A stretch of 64,000 nucleotides of DNA. It comes from CAZPXZ01 sp965221505 (lineage in GTDB: Bacteria > Pseudomonadota > Alphaproteobacteria > Rhodobacterales > CAZPXZ01). Below are positions 18,965 through 28,144 of this stretch, piece by piece. The stretch spans positions 2,356,001 to 2,420,000 of the forward strand of contig CBDCSI010000001.1 of NCBI GenBank assembly GCA_965221505.1, given 5' to 3'. Below the pieces are notes generated by a model, which ran no database searches, was not told where the DNA came from, and was given only the letters and a program-made list of their open reading frames with translations. Position 1 is the stretch's first letter. Each line of letters begins with the position of its first letter. The translations under genes were made by a program, and so were the position numbers.

Positions 18965-20080
18965 TCAGGCAGCCGTCGCAAACCGGCCGGCGGAAAACGG
19001 TCCGATTGGGAGCGAGGTCTTCCCGTCCGTCACCAGATCGGCGAGAATCCGGCCTACGATCGGCGCAAGCTGGAATCCGTGCCCCGAGAACCCGAAGGCG
19101 TGGAACGCGTCCGGCGCCGCGGCGCTCGGTCCGATGATCGGGATGTCGTCCGAAGTCCGCCCCTCGAGGCCGGCCCAGCACCGGACGATTCGCACCTCGC
19201 GCAGCGCCGGAAACAACTCCGCTACGGTCGCGGCGCTCTTCTGCAACCCGTGAAAATCCACCCGGCTGCGTCCGCTCGCAAGATCGCCGGCGCCGAGATA
19301 GCCGCCGCCCATGACCACGGTGCCGTTCGGCATCTGCTTGAGCGACAGCGGGCGGCTTCGTCCGATCACGACCGGCTCGACGAGCGGCGGAGCGGGCGCC
19401 GACACCATCATCATCGGCGCGATATGCCGAAACTCGACGCGGTCGCCCAGCTTCGCCGCCCATTCGCCCGCCCAGGCCCCGGCCGCGTTGATCAGCACCG
19501 GCGCCTCGAACGCCTCCCCGCCCGCGCTCGCGCGCCAAACCGCGCCGACCCGCTCGATCCGCTCCACGGTCGCGCCGTCCCGGATTCGGGCGCCGAGCGC
19601 TGCCGCCTTGCGGCGAAACGCCCGCGTCGTACGGTACGGGTTGGCGTATCCGTCGTCGCGAACGACGATTCCGCCGACGCAGCGGTGCGACAAGGCCGGC
19701 AGCAGGCTTCGCAGCCCGGCCCGGTCGACCGGCTCCTCGTGATCGAACCCCAATCGCCGGACGCGCTCGACCCGCGCCAGGAGTCTCCGCAGATCCGACT
19801 CGTTCTCTGCGACGGCAACCTGGCCGACCGTCCGGTAGCCGCAATCGTCGTCGACGAGTTCCTCGATCGCATGCCACATGCGCCGCGCCGCCAGGGCGAG
19901 CGGAATCTCGGCCGGATCGCGGAGCAAGGTGCGAACGCCGCCCGCATTGACGCCGGAGGCGTGCCGGCCGGGCCAGTCCCGCTCCAGAACGATCGGGCGC
20001 AGTCCGCGCATGGCCAGATGCAACGCCGCGGAGCACCCGTGCAGGCCGCCGCCGACGACGATCGCGTCGCCGACGGTCAC
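18965..20080 (-). CDS. DAO-type FAD oxidoreductase, HcnC / D-amino acid dehydrogenase-like
   Basis: A 371-residue flavoprotein of the DAO family. The N-terminus AIVVGGGLHGCSAALHLAMRG is the dinucleotide-binding fold, INAAGAWAGEWAAKLG the second flavin contact and FGFSGHGFQLAPIVG the C-terminal one. Together with the HcnB-like and HcnA-like genes upstream it matches the three-component architecture of hydrogen cyanide synthase, opine oxidases and D-hydroxyproline dehydrogenase, where this subunit oxidises an amine carbon. The GTG at 20080 is 22 bases past the previous stop and starts at the Rossmann strand; the longer open frame upstream has no family similarity. As last gene of the transporter operon it probably oxidises the imported, epimerised substrate. 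Confidence 0.85.
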   Translation of the reverse strand: MTVGDAIVVGGGLHGCSAALHLAMRGLRPIVLERDWPGRHASGVNAGGVRTLLRDPAEIPLALAARRMWHAIEELVDDDCGYRTVGQVAVAENESDLRRLLARVERVRRLGFDHEEPVDRAGLRSLLPALSHRCVGGIVVRDDGYANPYRTTRAFRRKAAALGARIRDGATVERIERVGAVWRASAGGEAFEAPVLINAAGAWAGEWAAKLGDRVEFRHIAPMMMVSAPAPPLVEPVVIGRSRPLSLKQMPNGTVVMGGGYLGAGDLASGRSRVDFHGLQKSAATVAELFPALREVRIVRCWAGLEGRTSDDIPIIGPSAAAPDAFHAFGFSGHGFQLAPIVGRILADLVTDGKTSLPIGPFSAGRFATAA

Positions 20081-20102
20081 GGACCGATCCGGCCGGCGAC
20101 CC

Positions 20103-21578
20103 TCACCCCTCGCTCCCGGTTTGTTCCGGTCCCAGTTTGTCCGGGCGTGTCGGCAGGGAATCGAGCGAGGCGACCTCTCGACCGACCCCTTCGAGATCGG
20201 CGAGCTGGCCGACGGTGAGCGGCTTGAGCGGCGGGCGGACCCGAAAGGCGCCGACTTCGGAGACCGGACGACCGAGGACGCCGGCAAGAACGTGGGAGAC
20301 CGTCGGACCGCACATCCGTCCCTGGCACGGTCCCATCCCGGCGCGGGTGAACGCCTTGACCTGATTCGGCCCCATACCGCCCTGCCTCGCGGCTTCGCGC
20401 AATTCTCCGGCGCTGACGCACTCGCACCGGCACACCGTGACGTCGTCGCCGGGATCGAGAAAGGCGGCCGGCGGCGCGAATAGCGTATCCAGGAATCGCC
20501 GCAGTCCGGCAAGCCGCCGCAGCGTCTCGATCGGCTCGCGGGACAGACGGTCCCGCGTCGCGCGGTCGACGCTTCCCAGCCGGGCCGCCGCGTCCAGCCC
20601 GGCCAGCACACCCTTCCGCTCGGCTACGAGCGCGCCGCCGATCCCTGCGCAATCCCCGGCCACGGCGACCGCGTCGACCGACGTGGCGCCCCAGGAATCG
20701 GTTCGGGTGTGCCAGCAGGCCTGCACCGCGTCCCAGCGCCGGTCGGCGCCGACCGATTCCGCCAGCTGTCCGTTCGGGACGACGCCCTGGTGGAGGAGCA
20801 GCAACGGCGTCTCGAACCGGCCGTTCCCGCCGCCCGCCTCGTATTCTACCGCCTCCAGCCGGCCTCCGTTCCCGAGAGCCGAGAGGGCCGTGACGCTGCG
20901 GACGAGCCGGACGCCGGCTCTGCGCGCTCCGACGATCCAGCGGCGTCCCTTTCGAATCTCGCCGAGCTGGCCGAGCGCGCCGGGCAGCGTCGCGAGCAAG
21001 GCCCGGTAGTCGAGGCGCGGCGTCGTGTCCAGGATCGCGCGCACCTCGACGCCCGCCGAGACCAGTTGCCAGGCCACCAGGTACAGCAACGGGCCGTTGC
21101 CGGCCAGCACCGCCGGACCGTCCGGTACCAGACCGGCGCCCTTCAACAAGGTTTGCGCGGCGCCGGCGGTCATCACTCCAGGCAAGGTCCAGCCAGGGAT
21201 CGGCATCGGCCGCTCCATGGCCCCGGCGGCCACGATCACCCGCCGGGCCCGCACCAGCGCCGCCCGGCCGTCATGCAGCGTTCCGACGGTCCCGTCCGGC
21301 TCGACCTGCCAGACCGACGTGAGGGGCTCGAAGCGGGCCGAACTTTCGCGAAAGGCCTCCACGAGACGAAGACCGGCCGAATAGTCGCCGCCGAGGATGC
21401 CGGCCGTCTCGGGCGCGGCGTCCGCGTTCGCCTCGACGTTGCGATAGATCTGTCCGCCCGGCGACGGCTGTTCGTCCATGAGGACGGTATCGAGTCCGTG
21501 CCCGGCCGCCGTCGCGGCGGCCGCGAGTCCCGCCGGCCCGCCGCCGACGACGACGAGGTCGTGACGCCGCTCGGTCAC
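20103..21578 (-). CDS. FAD/NAD(P)-dependent oxidoreductase, HcnB / opine oxidase subunit A-like
   Basis: A 491-residue flavoprotein. DLVVVGGGPAGLAAAATAAG binds FAD; AAGAMERPMPIPGWTLPGVMTAG and VLAGNGPLLYLVAWQL (second Rossmann fold) are characteristic of the HcnB/OoxA group. Its C-terminal domain carries a BFD-like [2Fe-2S] motif: CRCECVSAGEL followed by GMGPCQGRMC. The GTG at 21578 overlaps the stop of the small ferredoxin-like gene (GTGA) and was chosen over a start 57 residues upstream, which would lie inside that gene. The role would be electron relay between the catalytic DAO subunit and a quinone or another acceptor. Confidence 0.88.
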   Translation of the reverse strand: MTERRHDLVVVGGGPAGLAAAATAAGHGLDTVLMDEQPSPGGQIYRNVEANADAAPETAGILGGDYSAGLRLVEAFRESSARFEPLTSVWQVEPDGTVGTLHDGRAALVRARRVIVAAGAMERPMPIPGWTLPGVMTAGAAQTLLKGAGLVPDGPAVLAGNGPLLYLVAWQLVSAGVEVRAILDTTPRLDYRALLATLPGALGQLGEIRKGRRWIVGARRAGVRLVRSVTALSALGNGGRLEAVEYEAGGGNGRFETPLLLLHQGVVPNGQLAESVGADRRWDAVQACWHTRTDSWGATSVDAVAVAGDCAGIGGALVAERKGVLAGLDAAARLGSVDRATRDRLSREPIETLRRLAGLRRFLDTLFAPPAAFLDPGDDVTVCRCECVSAGELREAARQGGMGPNQVKAFTRAGMGPCQGRMCGPTVSHVLAGVLGRPVSEVGAFRVRPPLKPLTVGQLADLEGVGREVASLDSLPTRPDKLGPEQTGSEG

Positions 21579-21871
21579 GGGTCGGGCTCCGCAGTCGGCG
21601 CCTGCCGCCGGACGCGCATCCCCTCCCGGACCGGGACGAGGCAGGCCTGTCGACCGGGAACCCCGTCGATCTCGACCATGCACTCGAAGCAGGCGCCGAT
21701 CATGCAATGCGGACCGCGCCGCGAGAAGTCCACCGGAGACCGGCGCCACTCGACGACGCCGTTGCCCAGAAGCGCCGCCGCCACCGTGGTTCCGGCCTGC
21801 GCCTCGAGGGTTCGGCCCTCGAACTCCAGGAGGACGCGCGGCCCCTCTGCCTTATGCAGCTTTCGGAACAT
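21575..21871 (-). CDS. small [2Fe-2S]-binding subunit, HcnA-like
   Basis: A 98-residue protein with the ferredoxin-like pattern CMIGACFECMVEIDG followed by QAC, giving C-x4/5-C-x2-C-x11/12-C, as in HcnA and the small subunits of opine oxidase and hydroxyproline dehydrogenase. A GGGGAGG ribosome site is four bases before the ATG at 21871, so this start is preferred over one 26 codons upstream. Its 5' end overlaps the preceding DAO gene by 20 bases. It would complete a three-subunit amine or D-amino acid dehydrogenase with the two following genes. Confidence 0.85.
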   Translation of the reverse strand: MFRKLHKAEGPRVLLEFEGRTLEAQAGTTVAAALLGNGVVEWRRSPVDFSRRGPHCMIGACFECMVEIDGVPGRQACLVPVREGMRVRRQAPTAEPDP

Positions 21872-22979
21872 CGAACCTCCCCGTTCGAAAACACTCGAGC
21901 TCGGGCGCAAGCGGCGCGCCCAGAATCCACTCGGGAAGAACCGTGGCATGGACCGCCGCGAGCGTCACGCCGCTGTGGCAGGCGGCGACGTGTACGCCGG
22001 GATGCGTCGGCGACTCGTCGTAGATCGGGAATCCGTCCGGCGTCATGATGCGAAGCGCCGACCAAGCCCGCAACACGCGCAGGCGGTCCAGAAACGGGAA
22101 GGCAGTCCGGCACCGCCACGCGACGTCGCGCAGCAATTCGGTGCGCACCCCCGTGTCGTAGCCGGCATCCTCGGCCGTATAGCCCAATTGCAGCGTTCCC
22201 TCGCCGGTCTGGCGAACGAGATTGGTGGGCAAGGAGAGACGAGTCTCGGTGCGCTCGGTGATCAAGAGGTGCCCTCGGACCGGAACGGTCGGCGCGTATA
22301 GTCCGACCTTCGACGCCAGACGGGTCGTCGCGAGACCGGCGGCGATGACGACCCGGTCGCATTCCACTGCGCCGTGCCGTCCTCCGCCGCCCCTCTCGAT
22401 CCGATAGCCTCCGCCGGTGTCCCGAATCTCCGTCACCGGACTGCCAGGCAGATACCGCCCGCCGCCCCGCAGGAAGGCGGCGTGAAGGGCGCGCAACAGG
22501 TCCAGCGGACTGGCATGGCCGTCATGCGGGCTGTAGGAGCCGCCGAAGACGCCCGGCCCGAGACCGGGCAGCTTCTTCTCGAGCGCGGCGCGGGTCAGGA
22601 ACTCGTATTCGTAGCGCGACTCTCCGACCGCCCGCGCGATCCCGGCGAGCAACTCCCGAAGCGCGGAGTCTTCCGCTTCGTTCAGGGTCAGAACGACGCC
22701 ACCCCGGTTCTCGTGCTGGACGTCGATGCCGCTGACCCGGCCCAACTCGGCAGCGAAGGAGGTCCACGTTTTCGCCGATCGGAGCGACCATCGGGCGTAT
22801 TCGGGCCGGCCTCTCCCCTTGCCCTGGACCCAGACCAACCCGAAATTTCCCCGCGAGGCGCGCAGCGCCGCGTCCCCCTCGTCGAACAGGACGACGCGGC
22901 GCCCCTTGCGAACCAGTCCCCAGGCGATCGACGCGCCGACCAGCCCGCCGCCGATCACGGCGACGTCCGAGTCGCTCAT
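21852..22979 (-). CDS. second DAO-type FAD oxidoreductase
   Basis: A 375-residue flavoprotein starting MSDSDVAVIGGGLVGASIAWGL, with IAAGLATTRLASKVGLYAPTVPVRGHLLIT and a C-terminal CHSGVTLAAVHATVLPEWI. It is a paralogue in fold, not a copy, of the DAO protein encoded at 18965. Such extra DAO proteins accompany HcnA/HcnB-type subunits in several amino acid dehydrogenase operons, and either DAO protein could be the partner of the small subunits. The ATG at 22979 overlaps the stop of the preceding ABC ATPase gene (ATGA), tying substrate import to oxidation. Confidence 0.85.
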   Translation of the reverse strand: MSDSDVAVIGGGLVGASIAWGLVRKGRRVVLFDEGDAALRASRGNFGLVWVQGKGRGRPEYARWSLRSAKTWTSFAAELGRVSGIDVQHENRGGVVLTLNEAEDSALRELLAGIARAVGESRYEYEFLTRAALEKKLPGLGPGVFGGSYSPHDGHASPLDLLRALHAAFLRGGGRYLPGSPVTEIRDTGGGYRIERGGGGRHGAVECDRVVIAAGLATTRLASKVGLYAPTVPVRGHLLITERTETRLSLPTNLVRQTGEGTLQLGYTAEDAGYDTGVRTELLRDVAWRCRTAFPFLDRLRVLRAWSALRIMTPDGFPIYDESPTHPGVHVAACHSGVTLAAVHATVLPEWILGAPLAPELECFRTGRFDVPKAA

Positions 22980-23983
22980 GCCGTCGCGTCCCCGGGCATC
23001 GCCTCCAGCAAATGGCACGCGGCCCGATGGCCGGAACCGACCCGTCGCATCGCCGGCGGCGGATCCTCGCGGCAGACGTCCGTCGCCAGCGGACAGCGGG
23101 AAGCGAACCGGCAACCCGGCGGCGGATCGATCGGCCGCGCGACGTCGCCCCGGATGGCCGGTACGGGACGGCGATAGCGCGGATCGGGAATCGGCAGCGC
23201 CTCGACCAGCGCCCTGGAATAGGGATGCCGGGGATTCCGGATCACCTGCTCGGTCGGCCCGTATTCCATCGTCATTCCGAGATACATGACCAGTAGCCGG
23301 TCCGAGACGTTGGACAGGATCGACAGGTCGTGCGAGACGTAGATGCAGGAGAAGTTGAGGCGCGCCGAGAGATCGCGGATCAGGTCCAGGATGCCCGCCC
23401 GGATCGACACGTCGAGCATCGAGAGCGGCTCGTCGGCGATCACCAGCTCCGGCTCCAGCACCAGAGCGCAGGCGATCCCCACGCGCTGGCGCTCGCCTCC
23501 GCTCATCTGGTGGGGATAGCGGTCCTTGTATTCCTCCGGTCGGAGACCGACGAGCGAGAGGGTCTCGAGGACGCGGCGGGCCGTCTCCTCCCGACCCCAC
23601 ACGCGGAGCGCCCGCGGCCCCTCGGCCACCTGGTCGAAAACGGTGAAACGGGGATTGAGCGATTCGTACGGGTCCTGGAAGACCAGCTGGACCGCAAGCC
23701 GGTAGTCGCGCAGGTCCGCCCCGGCGAGTCCGGCGATGTCGCGCCCCTTGAAGCGGACGAAGCCGGCGGTCGGCTCGTGCAGCTTGGCGATCAGAAGGCA
23801 CGTCGTCGACTTGCCGCATCCCGACTCGCCGGCCAGTCCGAGTATGGACCCCTCCTCCAGCGTAAAGCTGACGCCGTCGACCGCCTTGATCGTCTGCCGG
23901 CGCTTGCCGGAGAGCAGCCGGCCGAGCAGCCCCGGCCGGATCTCGAAATGCCGCGTCAGGCCCGAGACTTCGAGAATTGCCAT
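22976..23983 (-). CDS. oligopeptide/dipeptide-type ABC transporter ATP-binding protein (OppF/DppF-like)
   Basis: A 335-residue ATPase with Walker A GESGCGKST, Q-loop FQDPYESLNP, signature MSGGERQRVGIA, Walker B LVIADEPLSMLD and switch His in YVSHDLS. The C-terminal region RYRRPVPAIRGDVARPIDPPPGCRFASRCP contains the cysteine-rich oligopeptide-type extension. The ATG at 23983 lies within the end of the preceding ATPase gene, overlapping by 28 bases. It is one of two non-identical ATPases that power the importer of this operon. Confidence 0.92.
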   Translation of the reverse strand: MAILEVSGLTRHFEIRPGLLGRLLSGKRRQTIKAVDGVSFTLEEGSILGLAGESGCGKSTTCLLIAKLHEPTAGFVRFKGRDIAGLAGADLRDYRLAVQLVFQDPYESLNPRFTVFDQVAEGPRALRVWGREETARRVLETLSLVGLRPEEYKDRYPHQMSGGERQRVGIACALVLEPELVIADEPLSMLDVSIRAGILDLIRDLSARLNFSCIYVSHDLSILSNVSDRLLVMYLGMTMEYGPTEQVIRNPRHPYSRALVEALPIPDPRYRRPVPAIRGDVARPIDPPPGCRFASRCPLATDVCREDPPPAMRRVGSGHRAACHLLEAMPGDATA

Positions 23984-24975
23984 GTCGATTTCGCGCTGGC
24001 CAGCGCCCGCATCGCCTCGGCGTCCGCCAGGCGATGACAGGAGACGAGATGTTCGGGGCCGACGGTCCGGTCCGACGGCCGCTCGACCGCGCACCGCTCC
24101 ACGGCGAACGGGCAGCGCCCCTCGAACGCGCAGCCGGGCATTTCGCCGAGCAGGTTGGGGGGCGAGCCGGGGATCGAGATCAGCTCCCGCTCCATGGATC
24201 GGATGCTCGGAAAGGCGTTCTTGAGCCCCAGCGAATAGGGATGGCACGGGCTGTGGAACAGATCGTCGGCCGGGGCGACTTCCATCAGGCGCCCGGCATA
24301 CATGATTCCGACGCGGTCGCTCATCTCCGCAATGACCGAGATGTCGTGCGTGATCAACAGAATCGAGCTCTTCAGTTCGCGCCGGATCTCGAGCAGCTTG
24401 CGGATGATCCTCTCCTGCACCAGCACGTCGAGTCCCGTGGTCGGCTCGTCCATGACGATCAGGCCGGGATCGAGGGCCAGCGCCATGGCGATCATCGCCC
24501 TCTGGCGCATTCCGCCGCTGAATTCGTGCGGATAGCTGTCCATCAGGCCGGACTGCAGGCCGACGACGTCGAAGAGGTGGGCGACGCGCTCGCGCGCCTC
24601 CTTGCGCGGCGTGTCGCGATGGGCGCGAATGGCCTCGACAACCTGGTCCCCGACGCGATAGACCGGATCGAGGGAGTTCATCGCGCTCTGCGGCACGAGC
24701 GAGATCTCGTTCCAAAGGATCTCCTTGCGGAACTCCCGCTCCGAGAGGGTCTGCAGGTCGCGTCCGCGAAATCCGATGCGCTCGGCCGAGACCTCCGCGG
24801 TCGTCGGCAGAAGCCGGATCAGCGCCTTGATCAGCGTGGTCTTGCCGCAGCCGGACTCGCCGGCGATGCCGAGCACCTCGTTTTCGCCGATCGACAGGGT
24901 GACGCCGTCGACGGCCTTCACGACGCCCTGGCCGGTCGAATAGCCGACCCGGAGATCGCGGATGTCCAGCAGCAT
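23956..24975 (-). CDS. oligopeptide/dipeptide-type ABC transporter ATP-binding protein (OppD/DppD-like)
   Basis: A 339-residue ATPase with GESGCGKTTLIK, VPQSAMNSLDPVYRVGDQ, FSGGMRQRAMIAMAL, LIVMDEPTTGLD and LITHDISVIAEM. The segment GSPPNLLGEMPGCAFEGRCPFAVERC is the family cysteine motif near the C-terminus. It follows the DppC-like permease gene with 12 bases between and overlaps the next ATPase gene. Confidence 0.92.
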   Translation of the reverse strand: MLLDIRDLRVGYSTGQGVVKAVDGVTLSIGENEVLGIAGESGCGKTTLIKALIRLLPTTAEVSAERIGFRGRDLQTLSEREFRKEILWNEISLVPQSAMNSLDPVYRVGDQVVEAIRAHRDTPRKEARERVAHLFDVVGLQSGLMDSYPHEFSGGMRQRAMIAMALALDPGLIVMDEPTTGLDVLVQERIIRKLLEIRRELKSSILLITHDISVIAEMSDRVGIMYAGRLMEVAPADDLFHSPCHPYSLGLKNAFPSIRSMERELISIPGSPPNLLGEMPGCAFEGRCPFAVERCAVERPSDRTVGPEHLVSCHRLADAEAMRALASAKSTWQFSKSRA

Positions 24976-24987
24976 CGCCCGCCTCCC

Positions 24988-25920
24988 TCAGCGTTGGCGA
25001 AGCCGGGGGTTCGCGACTTCCTCGTAGGCGCGGCTGACGAAGACCAGCGCGCTGACGAGAAGGACGATCGCGATCGACGGGGCCGCGAACCACCACCAGG
25101 CGACCCTCGACTTGCCGGAGATCCAGAGGTCGTAGAGCATGCCGCCCCAGGTCAGCTGATCGGGGTCGCCGAACCCGAGAAAGCTCGCCCCCGCTTCCGC
25201 GACCACCGACCACGCGATGTTGAACGCCGTATAGAGCAGCAGGAGCGGCAGGATGTTCGGCAGGATATGGCGGTAGATCACGCGGAAGTCGCTGCAACCG
25301 CGCACCTTGGCGGCCCCGACGAACTGCCGCTGCTTCAGGGCCATCGTCTGTGCCCGTACGACCCGGGCCGAGGTTCGCCAGATGATCACCACGATCGCCA
25401 GGACGACGAACCACTGGCTGCGGCCGAACAGGGAGATCAGCACGATGATGAAGGGCAGGAACGGCATGCCGTAGATGACGTCGGTAAAGCGCATCATCAC
25501 TTCGTCGAGCTTGCCGCCGTAGTAGCCCGCCAGCAAGCCGATATTGGCGCCGATCAGGATCGAGATGGCCCCCGAGACCAGTCCGATGAGCATCGTGGAC
25601 TGGGCGGCATGGATCATCTGGCTCAGGATGTCCCGGCCCAGCGTAGTGGTCCCGAGCGGAAACTCCAGCGACGGCGGCCGCATCACGGCAATGCTGCCGG
25701 AGGCGTCGCGCAGCGACTCCCACGGATCGTGGGGCGCAAGCCAAGGCGCCAGGATCGCGACCGCCCCGAAGAAGAGGAGAATCACCGCGCCGACCCGGCC
25801 CAGGCCGTTCGACCAGATGATGCCGCCCTGGTTGCGCAGCAGCGCGAAGGCGGGGCCGAGCCGGGCGGCAAGCGCGCGCCCGGCCGACGCCGGCAGCGAC
25901 GAACGGGATCCCGTATTCAT
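24988..25920 (-). CDS. ABC transporter permease, DppC-like
   Basis: A 310-residue inner-membrane permease. After a cytoplasmic tail there is a first membrane helix (VGAVILLFFGAVAILAPWLAP), the PLGTTTLGRDILSQMIH segment typical of DppC/OppC, four to five more helices and the EAA loop MALKQRQFVGAAKVRGCSDFRVIYRHILPN region. The ATG at 25920 overlaps the stop of the epimerase gene as ATGA. It pairs with the DppB-like permease encoded upstream. Confidence 0.92.
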   Translation of the reverse strand: MNTGSRSSLPASAGRALAARLGPAFALLRNQGGIIWSNGLGRVGAVILLFFGAVAILAPWLAPHDPWESLRDASGSIAVMRPPSLEFPLGTTTLGRDILSQMIHAAQSTMLIGLVSGAISILIGANIGLLAGYYGGKLDEVMMRFTDVIYGMPFLPFIIVLISLFGRSQWFVVLAIVVIIWRTSARVVRAQTMALKQRQFVGAAKVRGCSDFRVIYRHILPNILPLLLLYTAFNIAWSVVAEAGASFLGFGDPDQLTWGGMLYDLWISGKSRVAWWWFAAPSIAIVLLVSALVFVSRAYEEVANPRLRQR

Positions 25921-27074
25921 ACCGTGCCGCCCCGCACCGCCGGCGCTCCGCCGACGCGGGCGCGACGCAAGGCGAGCGCCGCTACCTTGTCTTCGTCGAC
26001 CCGGACGCCGAGGCCCGGCCGGTCCGGGACGAGTACGCGGCCCTCGATTACCAGGTCGCCGAAGTCGGTGAAGTCGTCCGCCAGTCTCAGGGTCGACATG
26101 TAGGCGTGGCCGCAATTGAGAAGGTTGTCCAGGGTGCAGCCCAGCTGCAGCGAGGCGGCCTGGGTCACGCCGCATTCCAGCATGCTGTTCATCAGGCAGG
26201 TCAAGCCGTTGGCCGAGGCCAGCGTCGCGATCTCCCGGGTGGCGGCGATGCCGCCGTTCTTGGAGACCTTCAGGCTCAGGGTGTCGACCGCGCGGGCGCG
26301 GACGAGCTCCGCTGCCTGGTGCAGCGAGACCACGCTCTCGTCGGCCGAGACCGGCGCGATCGAAGCTGCGCGAAGACGCGCCATTCCGTCGACGTCCCGG
26401 CGGTCGACGGGCTGTTCGATCAGCGCCAGCGGATAACGGTTCGCGCCGTGCACGAAGCGCAACGCCTCCGCCTGGCTCCAGCCCTGATTGGCGTCGACGA
26501 CGAAACGGATTTCGGGGTGGAACCGGTCCGTCAGGGCGGCCACGCGTTCGATCTCGTCCTCGACCGGCTGTGCCCCCATCTTGATCATGAAGGTCCGGAA
26601 TCCGTCGGCCGCCCGGGCCTCGACGGCGATCGTGTCCTCCTCCGGCGTTCCGACTCCGATCGGCCAGAGGACCTCTAGGTAGTCCGACAGGCGGCCTCCG
26701 AGCAACCGGTGGACAGGCCATCCCGCAGCCTTGCCGGCGAGATCGTGAAGCGCCATGTCGATCGCGCCCTTGGCGGTGGGGTTGCCGGGCAGGAGGTCGT
26801 CCATCCGGCGGCGGCACCGCGCGATGTTTTCGGCGTCGGAGCGGAGCAGCGTCGGTGCGAGCCGCTCCTCGAGCAAGTTGAAGACCCCGTTCGGGGTTTC
26901 CTCGGTGAAGGGGGGCATCGGATTCGCTTCGCCCCATCCGTCCGGTCCTCCGTCGGTCCGAAGCCGCACCAGGATCGAATGGTTGTGGGTGACCGTGCCG
27001 TAGACGCTCGAGAGCCGATAGGGCGTCACGAAGGGAACGGAAAGGGCGTAGAGTTCGACGGCGTCGATCTTCAT
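25917..27074 (-). CDS. enolase-superfamily enzyme of the muconate lactonizing subgroup (epimerase or dehydratase)
   Basis: A 385-residue enzyme that should abstract an alpha proton next to a carboxylate. Superfamily residues appear in order: Lys in FMIKMGAQ, the magnesium ligands in VVDANQGW, LIEQPVD and SADESVVS, and the second Lys in LSLKVSKNGGI, which marks the MLE subgroup. This subgroup includes dipeptide epimerases, N-succinylamino acid racemases, proline-betaine and hydroxyproline-betaine epimerases and cis-3-hydroxyproline dehydratases. Sitting between two permease genes and upstream of D-amino acid dehydrogenase-type genes, an epimerase turning an L-configured import into the D form is the most economical idea. 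The exact substrate is unknown. Confidence 0.85.
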   Translation of the reverse strand: MKIDAVELYALSVPFVTPYRLSSVYGTVTHNHSILVRLRTDGGPDGWGEANPMPPFTEETPNGVFNLLEERLAPTLLRSDAENIARCRRRMDDLLPGNPTAKGAIDMALHDLAGKAAGWPVHRLLGGRLSDYLEVLWPIGVGTPEEDTIAVEARAADGFRTFMIKMGAQPVEDEIERVAALTDRFHPEIRFVVDANQGWSQAEALRFVHGANRYPLALIEQPVDRRDVDGMARLRAASIAPVSADESVVSLHQAAELVRARAVDTLSLKVSKNGGIAATREIATLASANGLTCLMNSMLECGVTQAASLQLGCTLDNLLNCGHAYMSTLRLADDFTDFGDLVIEGRVLVPDRPGLGVRVDEDKVAALALRRARVGGAPAVRGGTV

Positions 27075-27086
27075 GCCGCCGCCTCG

Positions 27087-28061
27087 CTAGCCGCCCACCT
27101 CGATGCGCGGATCGAGGTAGCTGTAGGAGATGTCAGCGATCAGGTTCATCACGATCACGATCGCGGCGAGCATGAGAAACGACGCCTGGGCGACGGGATA
27201 GTCGTGCGACGAGGCCGCCTCGACCATCAGGAGCCCCATGCCGGGCCAGGAGAATACGGTTTCGACGATGACCTGGCCGCCGATCGCGAAGCCCAGCAGG
27301 ATCGAAGACACGGTCGTGACCGCCAGGAGGGCGTTGCGCGCGGCATGCCGGATCATGACGACATGGGGCGGCAGCCCCTTGGCCCGCGCGAACTCGATGA
27401 AGTCGCTGCCGAGAACTTCGAGCATGCTGTCGCGCATGATGAGCATCGGCGTGGCCAGGTAGTAGGCGGTGATGGTGACCGTCGGCAGGACGATATGGTC
27501 CAGAAAGTCGCGGGTGAAGAGAAAGGCCAGCAGACTGGTCGGGCGCACCCCCGGGCTGTGCATGCCGCCGGTCGGAAACAGGTCGAGGTTGTAGCTGAGC
27601 ACGATCAGAAGCAGGATTCCGGTGATGAACGGCGGCGCGGACTGGAAGATCATCGACACCACGGTGCTGCCGACGTCGAGCCGGCCGCCCCGCCGCCAGC
27701 CCATCACCATTCCGAGATTGATGCCGATCGCCAGCGTCAGGCACATGGCTGCGACCATCAGCAGCAGCGTATTCCAGGTGCGATAGATCAGGATGTCGAA
27801 GACGCTCTCGGAACTGGTGAAGGAGCGGCCCCAGTCGAGCGTCACCAGATTCTTAAGATAGATCAGATACTGCATGTAGATCGGCCGGTCGAGGCCGAAC
27901 GCTTCCCGCAGGCGCTCTTGGGCGGCGGGATCGAGAGCCGGGCTGATGACCTGCGCGGTGGGATCTCCCGGCATCATGCGGAACATCACGAACAGGACCG
28001 TCGCGACCGCGAAAATCGTGAAGAGCGAATAGAGTACGCGACGGGCGACGTATTCCCGCAT
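27087..28061 (-). CDS. ABC transporter permease, DppB-like
   Basis: A 324-residue permease starting MREYVARRVLYSLFTIFAVATVLFVMFRMMPGDPT in which the last part is the hallmark of DppB/OppB proteins. Six membrane helices can be drawn and the EAA loop is DFIEFARAKGLPPHVVMIRHAARNAL. It is the second gene of the operon, 83 bases after the binding-protein gene and 12 before the epimerase gene. Confidence 0.92.
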   Translation of the reverse strand: MREYVARRVLYSLFTIFAVATVLFVMFRMMPGDPTAQVISPALDPAAQERLREAFGLDRPIYMQYLIYLKNLVTLDWGRSFTSSESVFDILIYRTWNTLLLMVAAMCLTLAIGINLGMVMGWRRGGRLDVGSTVVSMIFQSAPPFITGILLLIVLSYNLDLFPTGGMHSPGVRPTSLLAFLFTRDFLDHIVLPTVTITAYYLATPMLIMRDSMLEVLGSDFIEFARAKGLPPHVVMIRHAARNALLAVTTVSSILLGFAIGGQVIVETVFSWPGMGLLMVEAASSHDYPVAQASFLMLAAIVIVMNLIADISYSYLDPRIEVGG

Positions 28062-28144
28062 GGTCGGTTCCGGCGTTTTCGGGTCTCGGAAGGAGCGAGG
28101 CCGTCGGACGGCGGGCGAACCCTGCCGCCCGACGGCGACCGGGT

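Noticed and set aside
22976..25744. A 922-codon minus-strand frame suggesting a fused double ATPase
   Set aside because: The second ATPase is recognisable only from the ATG at 23983. The upstream part is the wrong frame of the first ATPase and permease genes, which have intact motifs in their own frames.
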